A DNA stretch of 64,000 nt, from the NCBI GenBank assembly GCA_030847615.1, contig JAUMIR010000004.1:88079001-88143000 (forward strand), written 5' to 3'. This document shows, one piece after another, positions 29,801 to 41,215 of the stretch. Both the position numbers and the translations under genes were made by a program. Numbering within the stretch: the stretch's first letter is position 1; each line of letters opens with the position of its first letter. This DNA is from Gambelia wislizenii (Eukaryota > Chordata > Lepidosauria > Squamata > Crotaphytidae). Below the pieces are notes generated by a model. It had not been told where the DNA came from and made no database searches. It saw nothing but the letters and a program-made list of their open reading frames with translations.

Positions 29801-32442
29801 AAGAGAGGAACTGTGCTGAAGGATGAACCAGACTGCCCTCTGTTCACAAGGAAAAATAATATTTTTATAGTTAATACCTCATTTTCTCCCTTTGCGAACA
29901 TACAGCAGTCTGCTAAATGAGATGTACAAGAACAGTTACATCCTATGTGGGACTCCCCATGCCCCCCCCATCAGTCTTTCAGAATATTTTGCAGTACCTT
30001 GCTTTTCAGAGCTGCAGATGACTAAATACAAAACTTACAGGGTTTCATGAATGTATGAAGTAACTGGCATTCAAGTAGCTACTCTACAAATTTTCTCAGA
30101 AACCTGTTGAAAGGGCTGTTCCTCATAGGGCATTTGCTGTAATACCCTACAGGTATGTTGTTGCCAGAGACTTGTAAAAGGATGTACTCTTAGAGATGAT
30201 GTTATAATGAGGTATATGTGGAGGAAACAAACAAGCATGCCCTTTGCCTAAAATGTTGCACCCTGAAGTTTCAAAGCTTTGTGAGCAGGTATATCTCAGT
30301 TGACAAACTAGATGTGTTCCTATTACTTCTTTAGCAGAAACTTTGATACAAGAGACAAAAATAACATGGAAAGAATAAGGCTACGATCCTATACCATTAA
30401 AAAAAAAAAGAGAGAGAAGCAGCTCAACATATTTCAGCAAACGTTTTATGCACAACTAACAATATGTCCATGCAAAATGGAATAACCAGATGAGGAAAGA
30501 CTTGCAGAAGTAAACAACATTCTGAACCTTCCTGAGATTTCTTGAAAGCTTTTCCCAAATGCATTCAAGGGTGACTGTTTCTTTCACTAGCCTCTGCATA
30601 TAAGTAGCCAGACTTATACAACTATATATTTTTAAACATGTTGTATATACCAGATGAAGCAGTCTTATCTGCTTTCCCCCTTTTCTCTGTGTTTTTCAGT
30701 TCACTCATACTCAGTAATGGATTGTGGAAGCAGCTGCTGTTTACGTTGCCTGCTGTAAGCAAGCACACACAGCTATCAGGCTCAGCTATAGCAGAATCCC
30801 ATTATTTCACAGTTCAAGCTTTATTGCATTGTTTACTGCAGATATACTGCTGCAATCTGGCACTGAACATCTGCATTTTTTTCACCATCTTCCCAATGCT
30901 GATGATACTAAAAAACTAAAAAACAAACAAAAACAAAGCAGCTAATCCAAGCACAAGGAGGAAGAAGCAGGATTGGGTGGGCATAAAACAACTGTCAGAG
31001 GCTTTGTTAACTGTGGTATGTCTGTGTATATAATATACCATTCCTTTTCTCTAAGATAGGAAGCATTAGAACTGAAAATTGAAAATTGAAAGAACACTGT
31101 CAAAGATCAGTGCTAAAGTTCACCTCAGGCATGAGATCAGGTTGGAACACAGTTCCACTTACCATGGTGGGAAATACACAGACTTTTCTTTACTGAGAGC
31201 ACACCTAATTTAAAAACTTTATAAACAGTTGTTATGACCATATGAAGGCAGTCCTTCAACATAATTAGTGTCTGACACTAGCCATCGGTTGTGAAAGAAC
31301 AGTGAGAAATCTTACCATTTAATAAGAAGCAATCTGTGTAAAAAGACCTAGATGAAACCGGATATGTGGATGATCTAAGTTAATCTTTTGATCCTCAACT
31401 TTAAGGTAGTTCCTAAAATTTAGGACAGATGTTTTAAAAAAGACATCTAGAATATCAGAATATGCCACCATTCTCTTGCATTCCTGATTTTATTATTTTA
31501 AAGGAACTTCTGGAATAGCTGGTGGGAACCACCTTTATTCATGACATGTGGTAACAGACTCTCTAGGTAGAATTCTAAACACTAGGAGTAGGACACATCT
31601 CTGGAAGTCAACAATGTGGAAAGAACATCCCTGAAATAACTGAAATCAAGTTGCTCCCATTCCTGCTCCAGAAGTTAGAAGAAAGCTTCTCTGGATATGG
31701 GTAGCACATAGGACTCTATATCAGGAGGTCCTGTCCCCTTAAAGGTTTCCAGCTAGCTACAGTGACCAGGCCAATAGGTCTTGAAGTTCAAGCTGTGTTT
31801 CATCTTCTGTAGGACTCTGATGACAAGAGGATGTTTTTGCCCAGTGCACAACTGGGCATCTGTTCCTGTTCCTTCCCAGTATGACAGTCTGGCACAGATT
31901 TTATCAGTAACATTAACAGTTTGAGGTCTACAAAGAGAACTATTTCTAGCTGGCTGAAGTATTTAATTAACTGCTGGAACATCAGGGGAAGTAATGCTCT
32001 CTCTGCCTTGTCCAAAATCTGATAAAATCTCATTGTGTTTATGACAATTTTTGAGCTTCTTGCAACATGTTTTGCTTAAAGGGCTCTCAGATTCCTCTCT
32101 GCTCATGACAATTTTCAATGACTACTACTCCTCACAGAGGAAAACTGGAGGATGAGCCTTCTGCTTCCGGTCAGGAAGAGAAGGAACCCCAGTAAGCAGT
32201 CTCCTCTGGGGCCAACAGGAAAACTTCCACAAGGACCACTCATCCAATGCCTACTGATGGGGATTCTGCAGGCTCCCTTGGGATCTTATTCTCCTGCTAG
32301 ATTTTTACTTCCTTCTTTCTGTTTTTAGCCTAAACTGACCTGCATTCACTACTTCAATGGCTACAGACAATACATAACTTTATATTTCAACCAGTTCATG
32401 AAAATAGTTTGGAGGTTTGTTTTTCCCCTGAAACTTGTATTA
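29801..32442. other. Long non-coding stretch
   Basis: About 2.6 kb with short ORFs only and no recognised repeat or exon. A-rich runs occur near 30395. 30.65-30.95 kb has a short hydrophobic ORF without supporting signals. Confidence 0.4.
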
Positions 32443-32672
32443 CAGTTGTCCCTTCAAATTCGTTGGGGTTTCGTTCCAGGACCCCCCGTGAATACCTAAA
32501 TCCGTGAATACTCAAGTCCCAGTATATGCAATGGCATAGCAAAATGGTGTCCCTTATATAAGATGGCAAAATCAAGGTTTGCTTTTTGGAATATTATTTT
32601 TTAAAGAATATTTTCAAGCAGTGAATAATTAAAACCATGAATGTCAAATCCGTGAATGTGGAGGGACAACTG
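32443..32672. mobile_element. Tigger/pogo-like MITE (230 bp)
   Basis: TA|CAGTTGTCCCTTCAAATTCG at the left and 'gaatgtggagggacaactg|TA' at the right. The interior is collinear with 21788-22007, including 'gtcccttatataagatggca'. Confidence 0.92.
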
Positions 32673-32741
32673 TATTTTGTCTGTTACTATTCTGTCCCTT
32701 CAGTTTGTAACTTGATCCTTGACTCAAACCCATACTAAATG

Positions 32742-32994
32742 CAGTAGGACCTCCGTATCCACTGATTCATCATCCACTGATTCAATTATCCAGGGAACAC
32801 AAAACAGCACACCTACCATAGTCTTCCTAGAAAATGTGTCCTCTCTAGCCATTTTCTAGGTCCTCCAAGGCAACTCTATAGTATTGTAAACCAGAAGTCC
32901 CATTATTTTCAATGGTGTTCGCTATTATTCACAGTTTTCGGTATCCACACTCCCCCCTCCGAACCAATCCCCAGCCGATATGAGGGTCCGACTG
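32742..32994. mobile_element. Tigger-like MITE, second family
   Basis: CAGTAGGACCTCCGTATCCA at the left and 'gatatgagggtccgactg' at the right, followed by TA. The left flank is TG, probably a decayed TA. The interior ('gccattttctaggtcctcca', 'aatggtgttcgctattattc') is shared with 61545-61810 and 23250-23310. Confidence 0.82.
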
Positions 32995-33615
32995 TAGACT
33001 GAAAATGTTGCTTCCTGAATGTAACAGAAGGACTCTGCCCAATTCTTCAGAGGTGGTGTAACACAGTGACTAGAGTGGGAGCTCTGGGCTAATCTGTCCC
33101 ACTTCCACTATTAATATGCTAGCTAGATACAAGCTTTAAAAAGGGAGTGAGAAATGTGGTCTCTGGAACTTCAGTTTATATCATCCAGTTTATATCATCC
33201 TTGTACTTCAGTTTATATCATCCTTAATCACTGTTCATCCTAGTTGTATCTGATAGAAGCTAGAATCCAACAGCCCCACAGGTTCACACATCCTTGCCTT
33301 AGATTTCTGTCAACCCCAAATCCTCATCTGTAGTATGGTGATAGTAATTCTAGGCTACTTCACAAGCTCTGGTAACTATGATTATTTCAATAATGAATGG
33401 AAAACTATGGCAATTGGAATACACTACACAAATTAGTTAGCATACCAATATAAGTGGCAGTGATTCCATGTGTGAATCTGCTGAGATGGTCAATACAAAA
33501 ATCACTAAGAAGATCCTTATACTTTATAACTTCAGTAGTTTTCCAGTAATTAGAAGTGAACAACTGAGAATACTCCATAGTGGGTGGTATGCTACTATAC
33601 ATTTTCTCTAAAATA
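32995..33615. other. Non-coding DNA with SINE scrap and short tandem repeat
   Basis: 33053-33122 reads like the head of a SINE ('gtggtgtaacacagtgacta'). At 33170-33230 the word 'cagtttatatcatcc' is repeated three times in tandem-like order. Confidence 0.5.
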
Positions 33616-33755
33616 GGTTTGGGCAACCTACGGCTCTCCATATATTGCTACGTAAGCTACAATTTCCATCATCCTCTCCTTTGGCTAGACAACTGGGCTT
33701 GTAGGAACTGGGAGTCCAACAACTTCTGGAGGGGCACAGGTTTTATAACCTACTC
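33616..33755. mobile_element. hAT-like palindromic MITE, decayed
   Basis: 'ggtttgggcaacctacggct' is mirrored by 'ggggcacaggttttataacc'. The interior 'gggagtccaacaacttctgg' is typical of the 4001-4125 family. Confidence 0.65.
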
Positions 33756-34519
33756 TAAAAGATCAAGAATTGGTAAATATTCACATATCAGGTGCTTTGC
33801 CTGACAAGCTGTAACATCAAATGATGAATTGCATGTTTGAAATTGCCAACACAGATCAAATATTATAGTCAAGAGGTTTCATACTGCCCACATTTCCTTG
33901 TATTTAAACATTTCCAGTGTAGGCAAGTCACACATTTGGTGGAGGGTGACAGATTATGAAGAGACAGGCTACTGCAGCACATATATGGATGCATGAAACA
34001 GCTCTCTATCTCTGCCATTTTCAAGAGACTGAGCAAGATAAGCTATTGGTCTGACCCAATACAACTATTCTCATGCACTCGTGCTCTGTGATGTGAGTAT
34101 GGAGGAAGCCTTCTCCATCCAAGATCCAAACTAGATGAGACCATGCCCCCCCCCGATTCCACAGTCTATTTACCCTCTCCCTTGCTCTTTCTCCTCCCCA
34201 CTTCTCGCCCTCCACTTCCATCCATAGCTGCCTCCCACTCCCATCACCCATGTAGCAGCTAGGTCTTTTTAACAAACCTTCCAGGGAAGCAACAGTCAAT
34301 GGGCCATTCTTTCTGAGGACATTTTGCTGGGCCTATGACCGTTCCTTGTATTTTCTCTTTGCAGAAGTGCCAAGAAAGTCAAAACAGTCAACCTCCAGCT
34401 CCCCCTACTTTGAAATCAACACAGGACTGAATGTGTTCCATCTCTTGGTACAGGTGGCGCCTACAAATGTGCATTAACCAACCACTGCAAAACTTGCTTG
34501 CCACAAGTCATTTAGCTAG
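33756..34519. other. Non-coding DNA, nothing clearly recognised
   Basis: A C-run at 34145-34153 and a TC-rich stretch to 34260. 34.0-34.08 kb may be a scrap of the 'ctggtctgacccaata' repeat family. No exon. Confidence 0.4.
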
Positions 34520-34765
34520 ACTGACTTCAAATCAGCATGAAGGTAAACACGCTTATTACAATTATCCGTGTACAAAAAAATCAACAACAGCCGAACAACT
34601 TTCTAATATGCAATTACAGCCGCTTATTGATTTTACAATGTAATCCGCTCCGATTGATTTAATAACACAATTATAGGCTGGCTCCCGGGATATTAGTGCG
34701 GGAGATTTTCATAAACTCCAAAGCAAAAAACTAACCGGCTTTTAAAACAACACCATCAGATAGCT
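34520..34765. promoter_or_regulatory. Candidate conserved non-coding element
   Basis: A repeat-free block with TTATTACAATTATCCG, CAACAACAGCCGAACAAC, CTTATTGATTTTACAATG, TGTAATCCGCTCC, GATTGATTTAATAAC and GGGATATTAGTGCGGG. SOX-like (ACAAT, ATTGATT), bicoid-like (TAATCC) and homeodomain words are tightly packed and several CpGs are retained. Function is inferred from motif content only. Confidence 0.5.
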
Positions 34766-35087
34766 GTTTGGGGAATTATTAGCCATAAGAAATCTCCTAA
34801 ATCTCTTCATCATTACCTTGAAAAGGGATCTTCTGCTACAAAAATGGCAACTCAGAATAGGAAGCCATTGACCACATGGCATTAGGAGCTTTTCCAATTC
34901 TTGACACACTTCAAAGTGGGCACATTTCAAAGGTGGGTTTCTGTATTTGGATTGGCTCTTCAAACACAGGAAAAATAATTGATTCCTCTATCCTCTGAAG
35001 CACATTATTGCCAAATGGTTAGAGAAGATGGGGATGGTCAAAGCTCTAGGTCTCAACATCATCTGGGTGTACACAGAAACAGTCCAG

Positions 35088-35820
35088 GAAATGAAATGCA
35101 TAGATACAGGATAGGGGAGACCTGACTGAACGATACTACATGCGAAAGGGGTCTAGGAGTCCTAGTAGACCACAAGTTGAACATGAGTCAACAGTGTGAT
35201 GTGGCAGCTAAAAAGGCCAATGCAATTTTGGGCTGAATCAATAGAAATATAGTGTCTAGATCAAGGGAAGTAATAGTGCCACTCTATTCTGCCTTGGCCA
35301 GGTCTCACCTAGAATACTGTGTCCAGTTCTGGGCACCACAATTCAAAAAGGATATTGACAAATTGGAACGTGTCCAGAGGAGGGTGATTAAAATGGTGAA
35401 AGGTCTGGAAACCATGCCTTATAAGGAAAGACTTAGGGAGCTGGGTATGTTTAGCCTGGAAAAAAGATGGTTAAGGGGTGATATGATAGCCCTGTTTAAG
35501 TATTTGAAGGGGTCTCATGTTGAGGATGGAGCAGGCTTGTTTTCTGCTGCTCCAGAGACTGGAACACGGAGCAATGGATGCAAGCTCCAGGAACAGAGAT
35601 TCCACTTCAACATTAGAGGAGCTTTCTAACAGTAAGAGTTGTTTGGCAGTGGAACACACTCCCTCGGAGCATGGTGGGGTCTCCTTCCTTGGAGGTCTTT
35701 AAACAGAGGCTGGATGGCCATCTGTCAGGGATGCTTTGGTCGTGATTTCCTGCCTGGCAGGGGGTTGGACTGGATGGCCCTTGTGGTCTCTTCCAACTCT
35801 ACAATTCTATGATTCTATGA
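35088..35820 (+). mobile_element. CR1 LINE, strongly 5'-truncated copy
   Basis: Collinear with 6326-7058: 'aatgaaatgcatagatacag' through the 3' UTR to 'caattctatgattctatga'. Only the last part of ORF2 and the 3' UTR are present. It is the same CR1 subfamily as the 4.4-7.06 kb copy. Confidence 0.93.
35111..35730 (+). pseudogene. CR1 ORF2 C-terminal remnant
   Basis: The open segment 35252-35629 reads [20 protein letters not shown] and onward through [17 protein letters not shown] to [10 protein letters not shown], the region after the reverse-transcriptase palm. In-frame stops precede it (TGA near 35125 and TGA near 35235, in place of Cys), and a short deletion after NIR changes the frame before the end. 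It lacks endonuclease and polymerase motifs. Confidence 0.88.
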
Positions 35821-36195
35821 CTAACCCGAGCCATACGTTTTGGATTCTCTTAATTAAACCTAGGCTTACAATTCCTGGTGTCCAGATCTACTTCAGCTTG
35901 CTTTTGCAATGTACTTTCTGTCACTCTAAGTGGAATGATTTCATCTTCTCTGTCCCTTTTGCATGGTAGATTTGCCATCTCCTTAATTTATTCACAGGGA
36001 AGTGTTTACAATACAAGAATTTGGGGTTTGTTGTTGATCACATTGCAACACTTCAGTACACATATAATTATTTCACGTAAACAACAAAAGGAAAAAACAG
36101 AATACCACTCTTCTACAACCTAATTGGACTGGGGCTATTTTCATCTTCTTTCTCCCTCTCAAGGCCTCTTATCCTGAGAGATTCACTCAGTACAT
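35821..36195. other. Non-coding DNA
   Basis: No exon or repeat recognised. Confidence 0.4.
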
Positions 36196-36425
36196 ATATA
36201 TATATCCCTCTTGGGTATGTTGCCGTTTCCAGTGTGCTGTTTGGCTGCTTAGGCAGGGGGGTGGGGCAGGTGGCGGGGGGGGGGGAGGGCGGCGAGGGGG
36301 AGCAAGGAGGGTGGCGATGGGAGTGGGGGGGGCAGCACGGTGTAGCGGCTTGTGTACCGTCAGGGACATGTGTAGGGCGTAGGGGGGAATGGTGTATGTT
36401 ACACCGGGTATAGCTAGTATTTATA
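36196..36425. other. G-rich, CpG-retaining insert of unknown origin
   Basis: Begins after a short (AT)n run and contains a strongly G-rich tract (36252-36332), with G-runs of 5, 12, 5, 8 and others, then CpG-containing 'cacggtgtagcggcttgtgt' and 'ttacaccgggtatagctagt'. Composition differs sharply from both flanks. The last words recall the terminus of an interspersed repeat family in squamates that I cannot name. It could fold into G-quadruplexes. Confidence 0.45.
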
Positions 36426-37205
36426 TAAGGTCAAACAAGACAATATAGCAGAACAAGCATAAAGTAATAAAACATCTGGGTCAACTCCCATGTTACCTCT
36501 TATCTCTTAGTGAAGGGCAGAGGACATTTCTGAGACATCCAATACTGAAACTGTTGATATCCAAAGCTCCCGTTGCTTTCACGTTGGCATTTGTTTCATT
36601 GGGAGGATAACAATGGGCAAACCTGATTGCTTTAAGGCAGGGTAAGGAACTGCACAGTGGCCTTGTGCTAATTTTTCCCTGTCTAACCCTACCGTTGGTC
36701 ACAAACCCCAACAACATTCCCAAATACTTCTTCCGTCATCTGAGTCCCTCCAAAAATGGTGAGTGGAAGTGACATTGTGTCCCTTTCTGTTGCCACTTTG
36801 AGAAAAACTTCAACAAAAATAGGGGTATCTGAGAATGCTGGGGGGGGGGGGTTTCTAGGAAACTTTTTGTATGGGACTGGGAGTGTTTTTGCATGTTTTG
36901 GAGGTTCTCCATGCCCCAATATTGCACTGTCTTTTTTAAATGGAGGGGTTTGGGGCCTTTGGATGACTGGTTGGGGGGGAGGGGCTCAGGGGCTGCAAAT
37001 GTCAGGTCCAGGGACTGCATTTGGCTCAGGGCTGCACTTCGCCCACCACTGCTTTGAGCAAAGCCTACTTGGCACCACAACAATCGTAGCTGAATTTGTG
37101 CAAATGCCTAACCATAAGCATAAGCCCACAAAGACATGCACTTGCACCATGTAGCAACAATACTCAAAAAAGCCAATTTCCCCTCTACCACATCCTGCCC
37201 TGTTC
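36426..37205. other. Non-coding DNA
   Basis: A G-run at 36840-36851 and a decayed hAT-like end near 37001-37050 ('gggctgcacttcgcccacca'). No exon. Confidence 0.4.
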
Positions 37206-37660
37206 TAGAGTAACACCATGTGCAGATCAGAATGCACAAATGCACCCTTCCTAAAATCATCCCCCAAACACACAACGCAGACAAGCTTTGCTCTTTCTCT
37301 CCGATGTATGCGCCAGCTTTATGGGCCCATTTTTCTTGTCAAGCTGACAGCGCTGCTAAGTGGATTTCTCTGTGATATGCGGACAGATTATCACATTACC
37401 CCAATGTCCAACACAAACATATTACTTTATATTCAATAGCTCTAATGAATATAAACTGCTTTTTCTCTTTTTGGGAGGGGAAGGAGGCTGGTGGGAGGGG
37501 GCAATCTATAGATTTTTAATGAGGGTTGCTATTTACTCGCTCCTCTTTAAACCAGACTGAGGTGCAGCCCCTGGCTGGAAAATCAATGTTGTTATTGTTG
37601 GAATATTGTATATTGATATTGTAATAATAAGATGCAATTGATTTAGGGGTGCATATGGAT
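37206..37660. promoter_or_regulatory. Candidate conserved non-coding elements (two blocks)
   Basis: 37270-37460 carries CTGACAGCGCTGCTAAG (TGACAG is a MEIS/TGIF-type word), CAGATTATCACATTAC and CAATAGCTCTAATGAATAT. 37575-37650 carries AATGTTGTTATTGTTGG and TATTGATATTGTAATAAT, SOX-like words in tandem. The two are joined by a G-rich spacer. No repeat or ORF explains either. Confidence 0.5.
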
Positions 37661-39356
37661 GGGGTCAACCCAGGGTTACTCTGCCTGGAGTGTGGCCTAG
37701 TTTCTCCAAGTGGGCCATTTGTTTTAGGCAACCAATGTTCCCTTTCAAAACTCAACGAATCCTAAATCTCTCCAATAAAAGAATGTTCAAAAGACTGTAA
37801 CATAGCACAGATGGTAGTCCAAAGAAAGGTCAAGGTTCTTGTATAAAAAAGGCAGGTCCTGGTAGCCTAGAGATGGCTCCCTTCCAGGGCTCCCTTCACA
37901 GGGTATTAGAGGAAAAGACAGACACTTCCAGGATTTCTAAGAGTTTGGGGCCCCTATTCCTTGATCTGCATTAAAGACTACCTGCAAAACACTATCAAAA
38001 TCATGGACCATTTCCCACAAGGAGCAGCAGCACGTGCTGCTAGGGAGGATCCAAAACAAAAGGATGGATTCCAATGCACCCAACTTGTTGCTTCCCTGTA
38101 AATCGTAAATAGAAGAGGATTTTGTCACACTTCTTCCAAATCCCTCATGTTTTTCTGCAAAGACTTTTCAAATTCAAATTCTCCGGAATCAATACCGATG
38201 TATTTGGCATCCAAGAGAGTAGATGACTGGGTTTTTTTTTGCCAGCCCTGGTGCAAAAGACAAAGAAATTTCCCATGGACGCCTGGTACTGCAATTGCTC
38301 AATTAAGGGCTTACAATTTTTGCACACTTCTCCTGGAATGGCCAGAGGAAGCAAAGCATGTAAGGTGGGAGCAGGGATGGAGAAAGTGGCCAACCAGGAG
38401 GGGTGTGAGAAGCTGAGAGCAGCAATGGGAGAAGAGCAGGAAAGAATAGGCTTTTCATCTTGCCACGTTAAAATTGTAATGCCAATCCTGCCTTGCTCTT
38501 GTGTTAATAAGAGTTAAATTGTATCCCCACCATGTGAAATAACATGCCAGAATGGTAAAGGGATAAGCATGCACAGCAGGGATAGGAAAGCTAGCTAAAG
38601 ATGCTAGCTGAAAACAGTCCATCCTGAAATCCCAATCAGATGGTGGAACTAACTAGAGTATGTGCCTGGCCTTGGGAAATGTGCTCATTTGGAGTGAAGC
38701 TGGCTGCACCTGCATTATAGCCACCAAGACAGATCACCCAGTGGCCTGCGCTGAGCAGGTCCATATTTAAGCTGTCCCCATGCTTTATGGTCTGTACAGG
38801 AGCTGATGCAGAGGCAGCGAGAGCCCATTTGTCACTGCTGGAATGGCAGATTCCTGTTAATGAATAATATCGCTGCTCTCTTTGTACAACAGCTCTCAGC
38901 ACCAGAGGTGAGGGAGGACAGCCATTGGACTGGCTGCCTTGTTTCCAAGTTCCCTTTATTTGCCTTTGTTACCAATGAAAGGGTCTGTCCAAATAACCTG
39001 TGTGCCACTGTTCTCTCTGGGCCATTACCACAGCATTTCTCAACTCTGCAGGTAAAACTGTAAGCAGAAATGTTTTCTGTCTTGTCATTATTACTGTACC
39101 TCCTATCTTTGCCACAAGCCTATTTATTAACCAGTATCAGACTGAAATCCATCATCCTGCCCCAGTTCTGTAGCTGATGAGCAACTGAGTCATGACATAA
39201 TTGCTGGGAGAGCATTAGTGTGCCTTACACTGTCCATGGGATCGGTGGTTTGCACCACTCTTCTGGTGCTAGCACCTCATATTAGCTTCATTCCTTTCAT
39301 GGGCCAGCTTCATGTCAGGTTTTACACAAGACTTCTCTTAACTTTTAACAGATTTG
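37661..39356. other. Non-coding DNA, one possible conserved block
   Basis: 38740-39060 is repeat-free and includes CCATATTTAAGC, GTTAATGAATAATATCGC and CTTTATTTGCCTTTGTTACC, so it may be conserved. The remainder holds only short ORFs. Confidence 0.4.
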
Positions 39357-39388
39357 GTCTCTTCCAACTCTGCAATTCTATGATTCTA
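39357..39388 (+). mobile_element. CR1 3'-terminal scrap
   Basis: 'ggtctcttccaactctgcaa' followed by 'ttctatgattcta' is the last 32 bases of CR1, an extreme 5' truncation. Confidence 0.8.
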
Positions 39389-41015
39389 AACATCTCATGG
39401 TGTTAACAAACCTTCACAGCAGCAACTTTTATTAGTAAATGACCTAATCTAGCCTTATCTAACCTAGTGCTGGATGATAAGTCCCATCTTCCCCAGCCAG
39501 AATAGCCACTGAAGTTACCTCTTAGACCTTGGCAGAAAGCTTGTGGCCTACCTGACATTATTAGACTGGAATTCACATCACATCTAGTTAGAAGCCTAGA
39601 CAGTGATGAGAGCTTGCATTCAAATTGCATGTGGGGAGGCATAAATTGTCCACTTGTCTAGAGCCTTGGCCACCAACCAGATGTAGCCACTATGTGTATG
39701 TATCTATGCAGATATGTGTATGTACTAGCATGTGTGCATATACAGGAAGTGCAATCACCCTGTAGCCATGAGTTCCACAGTAGAATTTGAGTAGAAGATG
39801 TCACTGCCTGAATTAAAGGAGGGAATGAGGAAGGTGGAGGTGTGAATTAGCAGAATACCTGGAAGCATATCTAGAAGACATTCTAAATATCATATGGATA
39901 GACAACCGAAAAGCACAAAAGTAAAAATAAATTGGGGGTATTCTCTCTCCTTCATACCCTTCATGTGGTTGGTTACAAAGGGGAGGAACCTGAGACCGCC
40001 GGCAGGTATCTCAGATAGTGCTGACAGCAGGTGGACAGAACATTAAGAATAACTTACCTCATTATCTGCAATTACATTACTGCCACACACCTCATTTCTT
40101 CGCAAAGAAAAGAAAATTAGTTTTATATTGACTTCATCCTAGCAGTTTTCCCAACCGGCCGCTGGATAAACCATTCAATGTTTCAAGGTGGGGGCTAGGG
40201 AGGTGGGTGGACTTCAATTCTGTAATTAATAACCATTTCTCCTAACCTGTTGCCTAGAGGTGAGACAGCACTTGTACACAAGAACCATGTTTGGGGGTGT
40301 GGAAGGGCTTGCATGAGTGGTTTCAGGATGAGGCACAGGCTAGCGGGGCTTATCCTTGGATCAGACCGAGAACTGAGAAACTCCTCTTCACCAGTCACTC
40401 CATCCCACCCCAGAGAAGTCAGTGGGATTCAGGCCTCAGCTCTGAGGTGAGTTCTCAGCCCACATAAGTATCTCAACCTGTCATGACCAACAGGTCATTT
40501 CCACTTCCTGTCTTGTCCCTGCCAGGGGACGCAATCTTTCCAATGAACATGAAGACCCCAAACAACAGTCTGCCCTCAGGGGCCAGGATGCAAAAGTGCA
40601 AAAATGCAGGAGGTGGGGGAAGAGCAGTCAGCATGGCAAGGGCAGTAGGTTACAGCAGAGATGTTTCCCTCGCATCAGCATCCTGCAACCTCTCCATCCA
40701 TTAGCCATAATTGCTGGCAGGAGAAAACAAGTGCTTTGAAAGCTCTGGCTCTGAGGGGTGGAGAGAAAAAGGAACATGCTCTGCGCCTGATGGTGCAAAT
40801 GCCAGGCTCCAGTCTGTCAGGTGGAAAGGCAGGCAGAACCACACAAGGACCTCACATGGACCTATTTTGTGCCAGAATACAGTAGTGTGTGTGTGTGTTA
40901 GGGGCCCTGCTTACAAAAAGCACACAGACTCCAGGAATCCTATATCAGGTAGAATCCACACCTAGGTCTCTTCTAAATTGGTTGTCTCCTGCTGCGGGGT
41001 TCAGAGACTGATGTT
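39389..41015. other. Non-coding DNA
   Basis: 40040-40160 has a motif-dense stretch (CATTATCTGCAATTACATTACTG in part) and may be conserved. (GT)n at 40885-40898. No exon recognised; ORFs are short. Confidence 0.4.
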
Positions 41016-41215
41016 AATCCACAGAGCCATTGACAACCATGGGAAAAGGCGAGGCTATGCATGTGCATGCCACTGTATGCGCTAAATAAATCCATGACAA
41101 ATTAAGACACGACCTAAAGCCACTTTAAATGGGGGTTTATGGTGATCTACCACAAGCCAGTTTAGGGCTGAATTCAGACCGCGATAGCGCATGCGAGGGA
41201 TGGAAACTTGTGGAC
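41016..41215. promoter_or_regulatory. Candidate conserved non-coding element
   Basis: ATGCATGTGCATGCC, GCGCTAAATAAATCC, CATGACAAATTAAGACACG and GACCGCGATAGCGCATGCG lie close together and retain unusual CpGs. No repeat or ORF. Confidence 0.4.

Noticed and set aside
36187..36369. Proline-rich small protein on the minus strand
   Set aside because: It is a translation of a G-rich low-complexity tract without start context or homology.
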